64,000 nucleotides of DNA, from contig NZ_CALPCX010000002.1 in assembly GCF_943193125.1 (NCBI RefSeq), positions 434,001-498,000 of the forward strand, given 5' to 3'. The translations under genes and the position numbers were made by a program. How positions within the stretch are numbered: position 1 is the first letter of the stretch; every line of letters begins with the position of its first letter. Below the pieces are notes generated by a model that saw nothing but the letters and a program-made list of their open reading frames with translations, did no database searches and had not been told where the DNA came from. The stretch comes from Adlercreutzia agrestimuris (GTDB taxonomy: Bacteria > Actinomycetota > Coriobacteriia > Coriobacteriales > Eggerthellaceae). Below are positions 1 through 7,198 of this stretch, in pieces.

Positions 1-1385
1 TTAATTGCTCTCACGGTTCCCATGAAGAACACGCTGCTCGACTTGAGCGTTTGCGAAGAGTAAGGGCTGAGCTTGATTCTCCGTGTGCGATGCTGCTTGA
101 TACCCGCGGTCCAGAGATTCGCACGGGGCTTTTGCTCGATGGAAAGCCTGTTGCGCTGACTAGTGGGAGTCAGTTGAGACTCAAAGCAACAAGTTGTGTG
201 GGAAATGAATATCAAGTGAGCCAAAGCTTTCCTGATCTTGCACGTTATGTAGCTGCAGGAGATAACATTTTGCTTGATGATGGCTTAATTGCGCTTACTG
301 TCCGCGAGATTGACGGTCAGGATATTCTTTGCACGGTGATAAATGATGGCGTGCTTGGTCAACGAAAATCGCTTAACGTTCCTGGCGTATCGTTGCCACT
401 ACCTGCTTTGACTGAGCAGGATAGGCAAGATCTTTTGTTTGGCATTGAGCAAAATATTGACTTTGTGGCAGCATCTTTTATTCGTAGTGCTGCAGATGTT
501 GAAGAAGTACGCGCCTTTTTATATGGGCACGGTGGTGCGGGTATTCAATCGGGAACGTCAATTGGCATCATTGCAAAGATTGAATGCGCTGAGGCTGTGG
601 CGAACTTCGAGGAGATTTTGGACGCTGCTGATGGCATTATGGTGGCGCGTGGAGATTTGGGTGTGGAAGTACCCGCTTGGCAAGTTCCTCATTTGCAAAA
701 ACGTTTCATTCGCGCGGCAAATCGTATGTCAAAACCGGTCATTACCGCCACTCAGATGCTTGACTCAATGATACGCTCGCCGCGACCAACGCGCGCAGAG
801 GTAGCAGACGTTGCGAATGCGGTCTATGATGGCACGGATGCCGTGATGCTTTCAGGCGAGACCGCAAATGGGGCATATCCGGTTGAATCTGTAGCCATGA
901 TGGCTAATATCTTGGAGGCCTCAGAGCCTTATCTGTTTGATGAGCGTATGCCTGATCGCACGCGCAATAAAGCTCGTGTAGCTTTGGCGGTAGGCATTGC
1001 GGCGGTTCAAACAGCGGAAAACATTAATGCAAGTTGTATTGTGGCGCCAACTATGTCAGGACGTACTTCGCGTTTGGTGTCAAACCTTCGTCCGCGCGTG
1101 CCAATTTATGTGGTGACACCTTATGAGCGCGTTATGCGCCAACAGCAACTCAATTGGGGTACGTATCCAATGCTTGGTGACGTGCAAGGAGATATGGCGC
1201 AAGTTATCCGTGAAGCTAAACGTGCGGTATTTGCGCATGGTATGGTGTCAGTTGGAGATATTGCTGTCTTCACGGTAGGCGATAGAACAACCTCGCCTGA
1301 TGTGGAGCCTAATGTTCCCGCAAATGTCGGAGTTGTGGCTGCTACAAATGTTATGTATGTAGTGCAAATTCGAGAAGAGGAGTAA
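1..1385 (+). CDS. pyk: Pyruvate kinase, 5'-truncated by the window edge
   Basis: Glycolytic enzyme that transfers phosphate from phosphoenolpyruvate to ADP, giving pyruvate and ATP in the cytoplasm. The reading frame is open from base 3, where NCSHGSHEEH matches the N-terminal substrate-binding strand of the family (usually RxNFSHG). Only the first 30 or so residues therefore lie outside the window, and the in-frame ATG-like codons near base 51 are not starts. Family motifs follow in order: the IAKIE lysine segment, MVARGDLGVEVP, then ITATQMLDSM. A C-terminal regulatory domain ends just before the stop. There is no extra C-terminal PEP-utiliser domain. A GTG-initiated aldolase gene starts 2 bases after the stop, so the two are probably cotranscribed. 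Identification is secure; the upstream promoter is not visible. Confidence 0.97.
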   Translation, partial: NCSHGSHEEHAARLERLRRVRAELDSPCAMLLDTRGPEIRTGLLLDGKPVALTSGSQLRLKATSCVGNEYQVSQSFPDLARYVAAGDNILLDDGLIALTVREIDGQDILCTVINDGVLGQRKSLNVPGVSLPLPALTEQDRQDLLFGIEQNIDFVAASFIRSAADVEEVRAFLYGHGGAGIQSGTSIGIIAKIECAEAVANFEEILDAADGIMVARGDLGVEVPAWQVPHLQKRFIRAANRMSKPVITATQMLDSMIRSPRPTRAEVADVANAVYDGTDAVMLSGETANGAYPVESVAMMANILEASEPYLFDERMPDRTRNKARVALAVGIAAVQTAENINASCIVAPTMSGRTSRLVSNLRPRVPIYVVTPYERVMRQQQLNWGTYPMLGDVQGDMAQVIREAKRAVFAHGMVSVGDIAVFTVGDRTTSPDVEPNVPANVGVVAATNVMYVVQIREEE

Positions 1386-1387
1386 TA

Positions 1388-2305
1388 GTGGGGTTTCTGG
1401 ATGATGCTCAAGATCTCTTGGATAAGGGAGTGACCGCCGCAAAAGGCGCGGTTTCAAATGTAGCCGTTGAGCAATTTGGTTATATGAAAGCATTTGTGCG
1501 TATGTGTGCTGATGGCGCACAAGCTGGTTGGCACGAAGGTAATGGCGGCAACTTGTCATATAGGCTTACTTTAGAAGAAGTGGCCAATACGCGCTCATAT
1601 TTTTACACTACTCCAAGCTCGTGGGTGATGCTTGATCGGGCGTTTGAGAATCTTGCGGGAGAGTATTTTGCTCTTACCGCGTCGGGGTGTTCCATGAAAT
1701 CTGTCGCCCTTGACCCTAAACGCTTTGTTGGCATTATTGAGATGGATAGTAGGGGTTGTGCGTGGCGCATTGTTTGGGGCTTTAAGGATGGAGGAAAGCC
1801 AACCTCAGAGCTTCTGAGCCATCTTGAGTGTCAAAGCGTTCGCAAGCGCGTAACCGATGGAGTAAGCCGTGTGGTGTATCATGCGCATCCAACTTCGGTA
1901 ATTGCACTATCGAAGATAGTTGGTCCTGATGCTTGTCGCTTGTCAAATATGCTTTGGAAGGCAATGACAGAGTGTGTGCTTTTCTTCCCGGAAGGTGTGG
2001 GTGCTCTTGCAACATACGTACCTGGCTCGGAGGAGCTTGCACGGGCAACAAAAGAGGCAATGGAGGATTTTGCGGCGGTTGTATGGGTCAATCACGGTCT
2101 TCTTTCAACTGGTGCAGGTTTTGACGAAGCATTTGGTTTGGAATCGGTTATCGTGAAGGCGGCGGACATTATTTGCGCAAGTTCTTCTCTGTCTCGTGCA
2201 TTGGGATATGAGGATGCAGCGCCTTATACTATGACAGGCGAAGATGTGCGCGCTATTGCGCGACAGTACAATCTTGAGCTTCGTGCAGACTTTGTTGAGG
2301 ATTAG
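1388..2305 (+). CDS. Class II aldolase/adducin family protein, rhamnulose-1-phosphate aldolase-like
   Basis: Zinc-dependent aldolase of the RhaD type, which splits rhamnulose-1-phosphate into dihydroxyacetone phosphate and lactaldehyde. The zinc ligands and catalytic glutamate are in place: Glu141 in PTSEL, His165 and His167 in YHAHP, and His236 in VNHG. The GN-GGNLS phosphate-binding segment is near residue 52. The start is GTG with GAGGAG 6 bases upstream, 2 bases after the pyruvate kinase stop. Relative to E. coli RhaD it carries roughly 30 extra N-terminal residues (FLDDAQDLLDKGVTAAKGAV) of amphipathic, phasin-like character. No rhamnose kinase or isomerase is nearby, so the true substrate is uncertain; another sugar-1-phosphate such as fuculose is possible. 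The product would feed glycolysis, which suits its place behind pyk. Confidence 0.85.
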   Translation: MGFLDDAQDLLDKGVTAAKGAVSNVAVEQFGYMKAFVRMCADGAQAGWHEGNGGNLSYRLTLEEVANTRSYFYTTPSSWVMLDRAFENLAGEYFALTASGCSMKSVALDPKRFVGIIEMDSRGCAWRIVWGFKDGGKPTSELLSHLECQSVRKRVTDGVSRVVYHAHPTSVIALSKIVGPDACRLSNMLWKAMTECVLFFPEGVGALATYVPGSEELARATKEAMEDFAAVVWVNHGLLSTGAGFDEAFGLESVIVKAADIICASSSLSRALGYEDAAPYTMTGEDVRAIARQYNLELRADFVED

Positions 2306-2325
2306 GCTGTTTGTTGCAATTTCTC

Positions 2326-2354
2326 TTGTATGGATTAGACCGCTTTGTTATTAT
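2326..2354 (+). promoter_or_regulatory. Promoter of rpmE
   Basis: A TTGTAT -35 box (2326-2331) and a TATTAT -10 box (2349-2354) are separated by 17 bases. This predicts a transcript start near 2361 and a leader of about 50 bases before rpmE. Confidence 0.55.
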
Positions 2355-2360
2355 AGGCAG

Positions 2361-2411
2361 GCTTGTCTTCCGCCTTGGTCGGAAACCAAGGCATGAATAG
2401 GAGAACCATTT
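2361..2411 (+). ncRNA. Candidate L31 ribosomal-protein leader hairpin
   Basis: The short rpmE leader contains a perfect 7-bp hairpin, GCCTTGG (2372-2378) with CCAAGGC (2386-2392), and a TCGGAAA loop just before the AGGAG ribosome-binding site. Ribosomal L31 genes in several phyla, including Coriobacteria, are known to carry small autoregulatory leader hairpins. Position and size fit such a leader, but I matched no consensus, so membership is inferred. Confidence 0.4.
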
Positions 2412-2903
2412 ATGAAACCTGAAATTCATCCCGAGTACATGGACTGCACGGTTCGCTGCAGCTGCGGCAACACGTTCCAGACCCGCTCAACCAAACCAGA
2501 ACTGAAGATTGACATCTGCAATGTCTGCCATCCGTTCTATACCGGTCAGCAACGTTTCGTTGATACTGGTGGACGTGTACAGCGCTTTGCTGATAAGTTT
2601 GGTGCAGCGAAGGAAACTGTTGCAGAGCGTGAGGCTGCTCGTAAGGCTAAACGTGCTGCTGAGGCTGCTGAGCGTGAGGCTGCTCGTAAGGCAGAGCGTG
2701 AGGCTAAGGCTGCTGAGAAAGCAAAGCGTGCTGAGGAATTCGCCAAAAAGGCTGAGGAAGCTGCCGCTACTGCAGAGGTAGCCGCAGAAGACCAAGAGAG
2801 TGTTGCTGAGGTAAGCGCTGAAGAAGCTGCTGCTGTAGACGCTCTGGTTGATCAAGCTCCTGAGGCTGAAGTGGTTGAGGCAACCGAGGAGGCTGCTGAA
2901 TAA
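2412..2903 (+). CDS. rpmE: 50S ribosomal protein bL31 with long charged C-terminal extension
   Basis: Residues 1-70 are a normal zinc-type bL31: MKPEIHPEY at the start, zinc cysteines in the CSCGN and [10 protein letters not shown] segments, and the typical GRVQRF ending. It would sit at the 50S-30S interface. The usual protein is 70-90 residues, but this one continues to 163. Residues ~72-120 are Ala/Glu/Lys/Arg repeats ([19 protein letters not shown]) predicted to form a long helix or coiled coil. Residues 120-163 are strongly acidic and Ala/Val-rich. The whole frame uses the same codons, so this is an encoded extension and not a frameshift. The ATG has AGGAG upstream. A strong terminator follows the stop. 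Confidence 0.95.
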   Translation: MKPEIHPEYMDCTVRCSCGNTFQTRSTKPELKIDICNVCHPFYTGQQRFVDTGGRVQRFADKFGAAKETVAEREAARKAKRAAEAAEREAARKAEREAKAAEKAKRAEEFAKKAEEAAATAEVAAEDQESVAEVSAEEAAAVDALVDQAPEAEVVEATEEAAE

Positions 2904-2927
2904 CTCAGTCCAATCAGTGGTTGTGAT

Positions 2928-2965
2928 AAGCGCCCAGCTCACGTGAGTTGGGCGCTTTTGTTTTG
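2928..2965 (+). terminator. Rho-independent terminator after rpmE
   Basis: A hairpin pairs AAGCGCCCA with TGGGCGCTT around an AGCTCACGTGAGT-type inner stem and is followed by a T-rich tract (TTTTGTTTT). It sits between rpmE and the next gene. Confidence 0.8.
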
Positions 2966-2979
2966 GGAAGGATGTTGCC

Positions 2980-3699
2980 ATGATTGATAATGCGGCATTT
3001 CGTATGTTGAGTTATGGGCTATTTATTATTGGTGGTCGCTCGGATGATGCGTGCGCTGGATGTATTGCTAATACCTTTCAGCAGGTAACCTCTGAGCCCC
3101 TTCAAGTAAGCGTGACGCTCAATAAGCAAAATTGCACAACTACCACTATCCAGCAATCAGGGCGTTTTACTGCATCTGTGCTTTCGGAAAAAGCTTCCAT
3201 GGAGTTGATTGGTCGTTTCGGATTTCAGAGCAGCAATGAGGTTGATAAGTTTCAAGGCATTGCGGGTGGCAAAGATGAAGCAGGTATTCCTTATGTCACT
3301 GAGTGTTGTGTTGCTTGGTTTAGTGTTCGTGTCGTGCAGACACTTGATGTAGGCACCCATATCATCTTTGTGGGCGAGGTTGAGCAGGCTATCGCGCTTG
3401 AAAATGAATCTCCGTTGACCTATGCCTATTATCATCAAATCAAAGGCGGCAAAACACCTTCACGCGCATCAAGTTTTTTGCCAACCGAAGATCAGTCAAA
3501 AGCGCAGGATTTTGATGCAACGCAACAGGACGCAGCTGATGCTGCTGCATCAGAGTTTAGTGGTGGTGGCGGCAAAGGCCGCTATGCGTGGCAGTGTCAA
3601 GTGTGTGGTCATATCGAATATGTAGATGAGCTGCCGGAGGACTTTGTCTGTCCTGTTTGCGGTGTAGGTCGCGAAATGTTTGTGCGTATAGCGCTCTAG
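2980..3699 (+). CDS. Flavin reductase domain-rubredoxin fusion protein
   Basis: The N-terminal ~160 residues are a FMN-binding flavin reductase-like domain with split-barrel sequence (CIANTFQQVTSEPLQVSVTLNK and SVRVVQTLDVGTHIIFVGEV are family hallmarks). A Ser/Ala/Asp linker leads to a C-terminal rubredoxin with two CxxC knuckles, CQVCG near residue 200 and CPVCG near residue 225, which bind one iron. The same architecture is seen in the high-molecular-weight rubredoxins of anaerobes, which pass electrons from NAD(P)H to flavodiiron oxygen or NO reductases. A flavodiiron-rubredoxin protein is encoded at 47618-49009, so the two could cooperate in oxygen defence. The ATG has a GGAAGGAT ribosome-binding site and lies directly after a terminator. 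Confidence 0.88.
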   Translation: MIDNAAFRMLSYGLFIIGGRSDDACAGCIANTFQQVTSEPLQVSVTLNKQNCTTTTIQQSGRFTASVLSEKASMELIGRFGFQSSNEVDKFQGIAGGKDEAGIPYVTECCVAWFSVRVVQTLDVGTHIIFVGEVEQAIALENESPLTYAYYHQIKGGKTPSRASSFLPTEDQSKAQDFDATQQDAADAAASEFSGGGGKGRYAWQCQVCGHIEYVDELPEDFVCPVCGVGREMFVRIAL

Positions 3700-3711
3700 C
3701 GAAGCGCGCTT

Positions 3712-4608
3712 TTACACGTCCCACGACATAAAAGCCCAGGTTACCTGACGTGGTTTGCGAAGTCGCCATGCGCCTTGTTGTACCCCTTTTTCATCAGGAA
3801 GCCCGGCTGTTTCGTTAAGCACAAGTTCAGCTTCAAGCCAGTCGGCAAGGTTGATAAGTGCGCGATCAATTTCGCGCTCACTGGCTATGGTCTTGCTTGC
3901 GTCAACGGCCATTGCACTAAAATGCTCAAGTGCCTCGTCGGGGGTATTAAAGGTATAAGCACGCGTGCTTTCAATATAGGAAATCTCAGCTTTTATGCCT
4001 TCGTTTGCAAGTATGTTAAAGGCGTATTGATAATCTTTGCCAAAAAGGGTTGGTAATCCAATTTCGCGAAGAATGCGTTCGTCGGTGCGCGGAGATGAGC
4101 CTGTTGCAAGTGTTATGCAAACACGTCTGCGCGCTACCGATGAGAGCTTCAACAGAGCTTGGCGCAAATCTGTTACAGCTAAAGAGCGCGAAGCTAAAGC
4201 AACGTCGTAAGCTTTTTTGTTTACGCCGTGCGTATGCCAGTTATCTTCCCAGCTCATGCATACTGGGGTGATTGAGCTGAGGTGCTCATTATGCGCTTGT
4301 GCAATCATCTGATTAAGCATGCCTTGAGAAAAATCTGCGGCAAGTACTTCGTGACCTGCGCGGGCAAGGGGAAGGGCAAGGGCGCCTGTTCCACACCCCA
4401 TATCAAAAATACTTTCACCTGGTTGAATATGAGCGCGTTCTAAAAACGCCTCAACGTAGGCACTTGGCGCGTCTTTTGTAGTGAACGTCTGAGCGCGTTT
4501 ATCCCAATAAGCAGCATCGTCGGTTTTGCGTCGAGCAAGCTGCATGTTCTGATATTCGGCATTCCAGTCGGCGGCGGTTAAAACTGGCACGAAATTCGTG
4601 TGTTCCAT
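3712..4608 (-). CDS. Class I SAM-dependent methyltransferase of unknown substrate
   Basis: Motif I, FDMGCGTGALALPLA (around residues 80-95), and the following acidic residue in VLAADFSQGM mark a Rossmann-fold SAM methyltransferase. I place the start at the ATG at 4608 because AAGGAC lies 5 bases upstream, giving 298 residues. The frame is open for 16 more codons to 4656 without a better site. The N-terminus (TAADWNAEYQNMQ) and the Trp-rich C-terminus are typical of uncharacterised small-molecule methyltransferases; the substrate cannot be read from the sequence. It converges on the flavin reductase-rubredoxin gene with a 12-base gap and is divergent from thyX. Confidence 0.8.
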   Translation of the reverse strand: MEHTNFVPVLTAADWNAEYQNMQLARRKTDDAAYWDKRAQTFTTKDAPSAYVEAFLERAHIQPGESIFDMGCGTGALALPLARAGHEVLAADFSQGMLNQMIAQAHNEHLSSITPVCMSWEDNWHTHGVNKKAYDVALASRSLAVTDLRQALLKLSSVARRRVCITLATGSSPRTDERILREIGLPTLFGKDYQYAFNILANEGIKAEISYIESTRAYTFNTPDEALEHFSAMAVDASKTIASEREIDRALINLADWLEAELVLNETAGLPDEKGVQQGAWRLRKPRQVTWAFMSWDV

Positions 4609-4712
4609 GCGATGTCCTTGGTTGGTAAATTGCAAGTCGGGTACTATAGTCAGCATACTTTTTCAGTGTACGTTGTACGTTTTCATAATAAGTAAAGTTA
4701 GGAGCAACTCCT

Positions 4713-5393
4713 ATGCATGTTGAATTACTTTATCATACCCCAGACCCTGAGCGAGCCATAGCTACCGCTGCTCGCTTATGTTATGCGCCTGTGGGAGCTT
4801 CAGAGCTTATGGAAACCATGCCTGAAGAGCGAGTGAAAAGCGTACTGTCTACCATTATGGGTAGCGGGCACTTTTCTACCCTTGAGCATGCAAGCTACAC
4901 CTTTGCAATTGAGGGTGTGTCGCGTGCGCTTACCCATCAGCTCGTTCGCCATCGTATAGCAAGCTTTAATCAGCAATCACAGCGCTATGTAAAATTCAAA
5001 AATGGGCTTGAGGTGGTTACTCCGCCAAGTATTGCTGAAAATGATGAGACTCATGTGGTTTTTGACGAGGCTATAAAGGCATGCCTTGAGGCATATGATG
5101 CGCTGCTCAACGCTGGTATTCCTGCAGAGGACGCGCGGTATTTGTTGCCTAATGCCTCTGAAACCAAGATTGTGGTCACTATGAACGTGCGCGAATTGCT
5201 CCATTTCTTCAATTTGCGATGCTGTAATCGTGCGCAGTGGGAGATTCGAGAAATGGCACATAAGATGCTTGAGCTCGCACGTCCAACTGCTCCATATGTC
5301 TTTGCTGATGCGGGCGCACCGTGCGTAAGTGGTGTGTGTCCAGAAGGCAAGATGACGTGCGGAAATCCTTATCCGCGGGTGACAAGGGACTAA
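4713..5393 (+). CDS. thyX: FAD-dependent thymidylate synthase
   Basis: Makes dTMP from dUMP using methylenetetrahydrofolate and FAD/NADPH, replacing classical ThyA. The ThyX signature RHRIASFNQQSQRY sits at residues ~80-93. The flanking TLEHASYTF and LLPNASETKIVVTMNVREL segments are conserved in the family, and the length of 226 residues is typical. A strong AGGAG precedes the ATG. The next gene starts 2 bases after the stop. Together with tmk at 12155 it supplies dTTP synthesis. Confidence 0.96.
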   Translation: MHVELLYHTPDPERAIATAARLCYAPVGASELMETMPEERVKSVLSTIMGSGHFSTLEHASYTFAIEGVSRALTHQLVRHRIASFNQQSQRYVKFKNGLEVVTPPSIAENDETHVVFDEAIKACLEAYDALLNAGIPAEDARYLLPNASETKIVVTMNVRELLHFFNLRCCNRAQWEIREMAHKMLELARPTAPYVFADAGAPCVSGVCPEGKMTCGNPYPRVTRD

Positions 5394-5394
5394 T

Positions 5395-6471
5395 ATGACA
5401 AAAGAAAAATCTGATTTGTCGCGCGCCTTCAGCGAAGACGGTGCGCTAAAAACGCATGTTGGCGGTCAAGCTCTTCTTGAGGGCATTATGATGCGCGGAA
5501 AGTATAACTGGTCGGTTGCAGTGCGTGAGCCAAGTGGATCCATCTACGTAGAAGAGCATGATTTGGCTTCTGGGCGCAACAAAAATGGCTGGATGCACTG
5601 GCCACTTATTCGCGGTTGTCGCGCTATGGTTGAGTCATTGATGCTGGGATATAAGGCTTTAGAAATAGCAGCGCTCCATGCTTTTGTTGATGAAGATGAA
5701 GCTGATGAGGGTGAAGAGGCTGAAAAGGCTAAAGGTCAGGCTAAAGCACAAAGTAAAGAACAAACTGCAGGACAGGTAGAAGAACAGAGCGATTCCTTTG
5801 GTAAGCGCGAGATGGCAGTTTCGCTCGTACTTGGGCTGGTGCTTGGTGTGGTGCTCTTTATTGTTGCCCCGGCATTTATTACCAATGTTATTGTTGGCGA
5901 ATATGACACCAATCCTGTGTTGTGGAATGTTGTGGATGGCATATTGCGCGTTGCGGTATTCGTCTTTTACTTGTGGCTTATTGGTCGTATGAGTGATATC
6001 AAGCGCATGTTTGGGTATCACGGTGCGGAACATAAGACTATCCACTGTTTTGAGCACGGCCTTGATCTTACGCCTGAAAACGCGCGGAGTTTCCCGCGTT
6101 TGCATGTGCGTTGTGGTACCGCGTTTCTTATTATGGTGATGATTATTGCAATCTTTGTATATACCGTCATTCCGGTGAATGCGTTAATTGATGCATGGGG
6201 TGTGCCAGCCGGTGCGCCAAAACTTGCATTGGTTATTGCTATTCGCATCCTATTTATGCCTGTTATTGCAGGTATTGCTTACGAGATCACCGTTAAGTGG
6301 GCAGGAAGTCATCCTAATAACCCCTTGGTAAAAGTGGTTTTATGGCCCGGTATGCAAATGCAATATCTGACCACCAATGAGCCTGATGATGGTCAGATTG
6401 AGTGTGCAATTGCCGCTATGAAGCAGGTTCTTGAGCGCGAAGAAATTGAAGCGCAAAAGACGCACGCTTAA
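5395..6471 (+). CDS. DUF1385 family membrane protein (YqhQ-like)
   Basis: Contains the DUF1385 core: GGQALLEGIMMRG near the N-terminus, then the conserved YHGAEHKTIHCFEHG and LHVRCGTAFL segments. A highly charged Glu/Lys/Gln insert (residues ~100-140) separates the cytosolic front from four or five membrane helices (around residues 142-165, 180-200, 238-262 and 275-300). The role of this widespread family is unknown. It starts just after thyX with AAGGGA as ribosome-binding site, so the two are likely cotranscribed. A bidirectional hairpin overlaps its stop. Confidence 0.88.
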   Translation: MTKEKSDLSRAFSEDGALKTHVGGQALLEGIMMRGKYNWSVAVREPSGSIYVEEHDLASGRNKNGWMHWPLIRGCRAMVESLMLGYKALEIAALHAFVDEDEADEGEEAEKAKGQAKAQSKEQTAGQVEEQSDSFGKREMAVSLVLGLVLGVVLFIVAPAFITNVIVGEYDTNPVLWNVVDGILRVAVFVFYLWLIGRMSDIKRMFGYHGAEHKTIHCFEHGLDLTPENARSFPRLHVRCGTAFLIMVMIIAIFVYTVIPVNALIDAWGVPAGAPKLALVIAIRILFMPVIAGIAYEITVKWAGSHPNNPLVKVVLWPGMQMQYLTTNEPDDGQIECAIAAMKQVLEREEIEAQKTHA

Positions 6472-6490
6472 AATAATAGTTGTTTTAAGC
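6466..6490. terminator. Bidirectional terminator between convergent genes
   Basis: GCTTAAAA (6466-6473) pairs perfectly with TTTTAAGC (6483-6490). The A and T runs at either side let it act for the DUF1385 gene on one strand and the small secreted-protein gene on the other. Confidence 0.6.
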
Positions 6491-6964
6491 AAGATAGCCC
6501 AAATAGGGAAGATAAGCTTGTGCTGAAGCGGGTACGTCAAAGGTGATCGTTTGGCCGTAAGCCTCAACGGTTACATAGCTTGGATCATCATAGGTGGTCA
6601 AAACTCCATCTACGCCAAAGTTTGACCCATCGTAGGTAGCGGTAGGTGTGGTGGTAGAGGGAAGGGTGGTAGCCGTCCATTCGTCAATAGCTAAATCATT
6701 GATGGCGCTGCTTACCTGGGTCTCGGTCATTCCTGTAGCTTGTGCAATGTCGGAAGTGCGCGCTGTGAGCTCTTGGTGGATGGTGTTTTTAACACCTGAA
6801 GCGTCTATGGCAGCGTTTACCAATGAAGCTTTAGTGTCGCTAGCGAATTGTTCAAGTGGATTACCTTCTTTGAAGAGGCCACCATCTGCGGTTATAAGAA
6901 CGCCTATGCAGGCAACAATGATAAGCGCTATGAGTCCACAGAATACGCCGAGTACTTTTTTCAT
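6485..6964 (-). CDS. Hypothetical membrane-anchored or secreted protein
   Basis: Not recognised. The start is taken at the ATG at 6964 (MKKVLG), because AGAAAGG lies 9 bases upstream; an ATG 9 bases earlier is too close to that site. A short positive N-terminus and one hydrophobic segment (residues ~5-24) look like a signal anchor or uncleaved signal peptide. The ~135-residue exterior part is Thr/Ser/Ala-rich, with a helical region (TGMTETQVSSAINDLAID) and a C-terminal beta-rich part containing TYDDPSYVTVEAYGQTI. There are no cysteines and no catalytic motif. It converges on the DUF1385 gene. Confidence 0.65.
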   Translation of the reverse strand: MKKVLGVFCGLIALIIVACIGVLITADGGLFKEGNPLEQFASDTKASLVNAAIDASGVKNTIHQELTARTSDIAQATGMTETQVSSAINDLAIDEWTATTLPSTTTPTATYDGSNFGVDGVLTTYDDPSYVTVEAYGQTITFDVPASAQAYLPYLGYLA

Positions 6965-7049
6965 CGGTTGCATCCTTTCTCATGTGGTATCCGGGTGCAT
7001 CATACTAGCCTAGTTTGCGGTTTTATTGCCATGCCTTCACGTATTCTTC

Positions 7050-7077
7050 TTGCGGACAACAAATAATCGTGTATGCT
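7050..7077 (+). promoter_or_regulatory. Possible promoter of the topoisomerase operon
   Basis: TTGCGG (7050-7055) and TATGCT (7072-7077) with a 16-base spacer lie 120 bases before the topoisomerase start. Downstream, GTTGCAGATTTGCAAC and AGCTGCGTTTATTCGCAGC can form two small hairpins in the leader. Confidence 0.4.
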
Positions 7078-7198
7078 ATCGGCTGTTGCAGATTTGCAAC
7101 ACGACTTCATCCCCACACACGTTAAATGACACAAGATGGGGTAATCGTGTGAACAAAAAGCTGCGTTTATTCGCAGCCATACAGACAGGAGAAACCAC

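Noticed and set aside
2487..2981. Large reverse frame across rpmE
   Set aside because: It is the antisense reading of the repetitive Ala/Glu/Lys codons, Ser/Leu-rich, without a start site.
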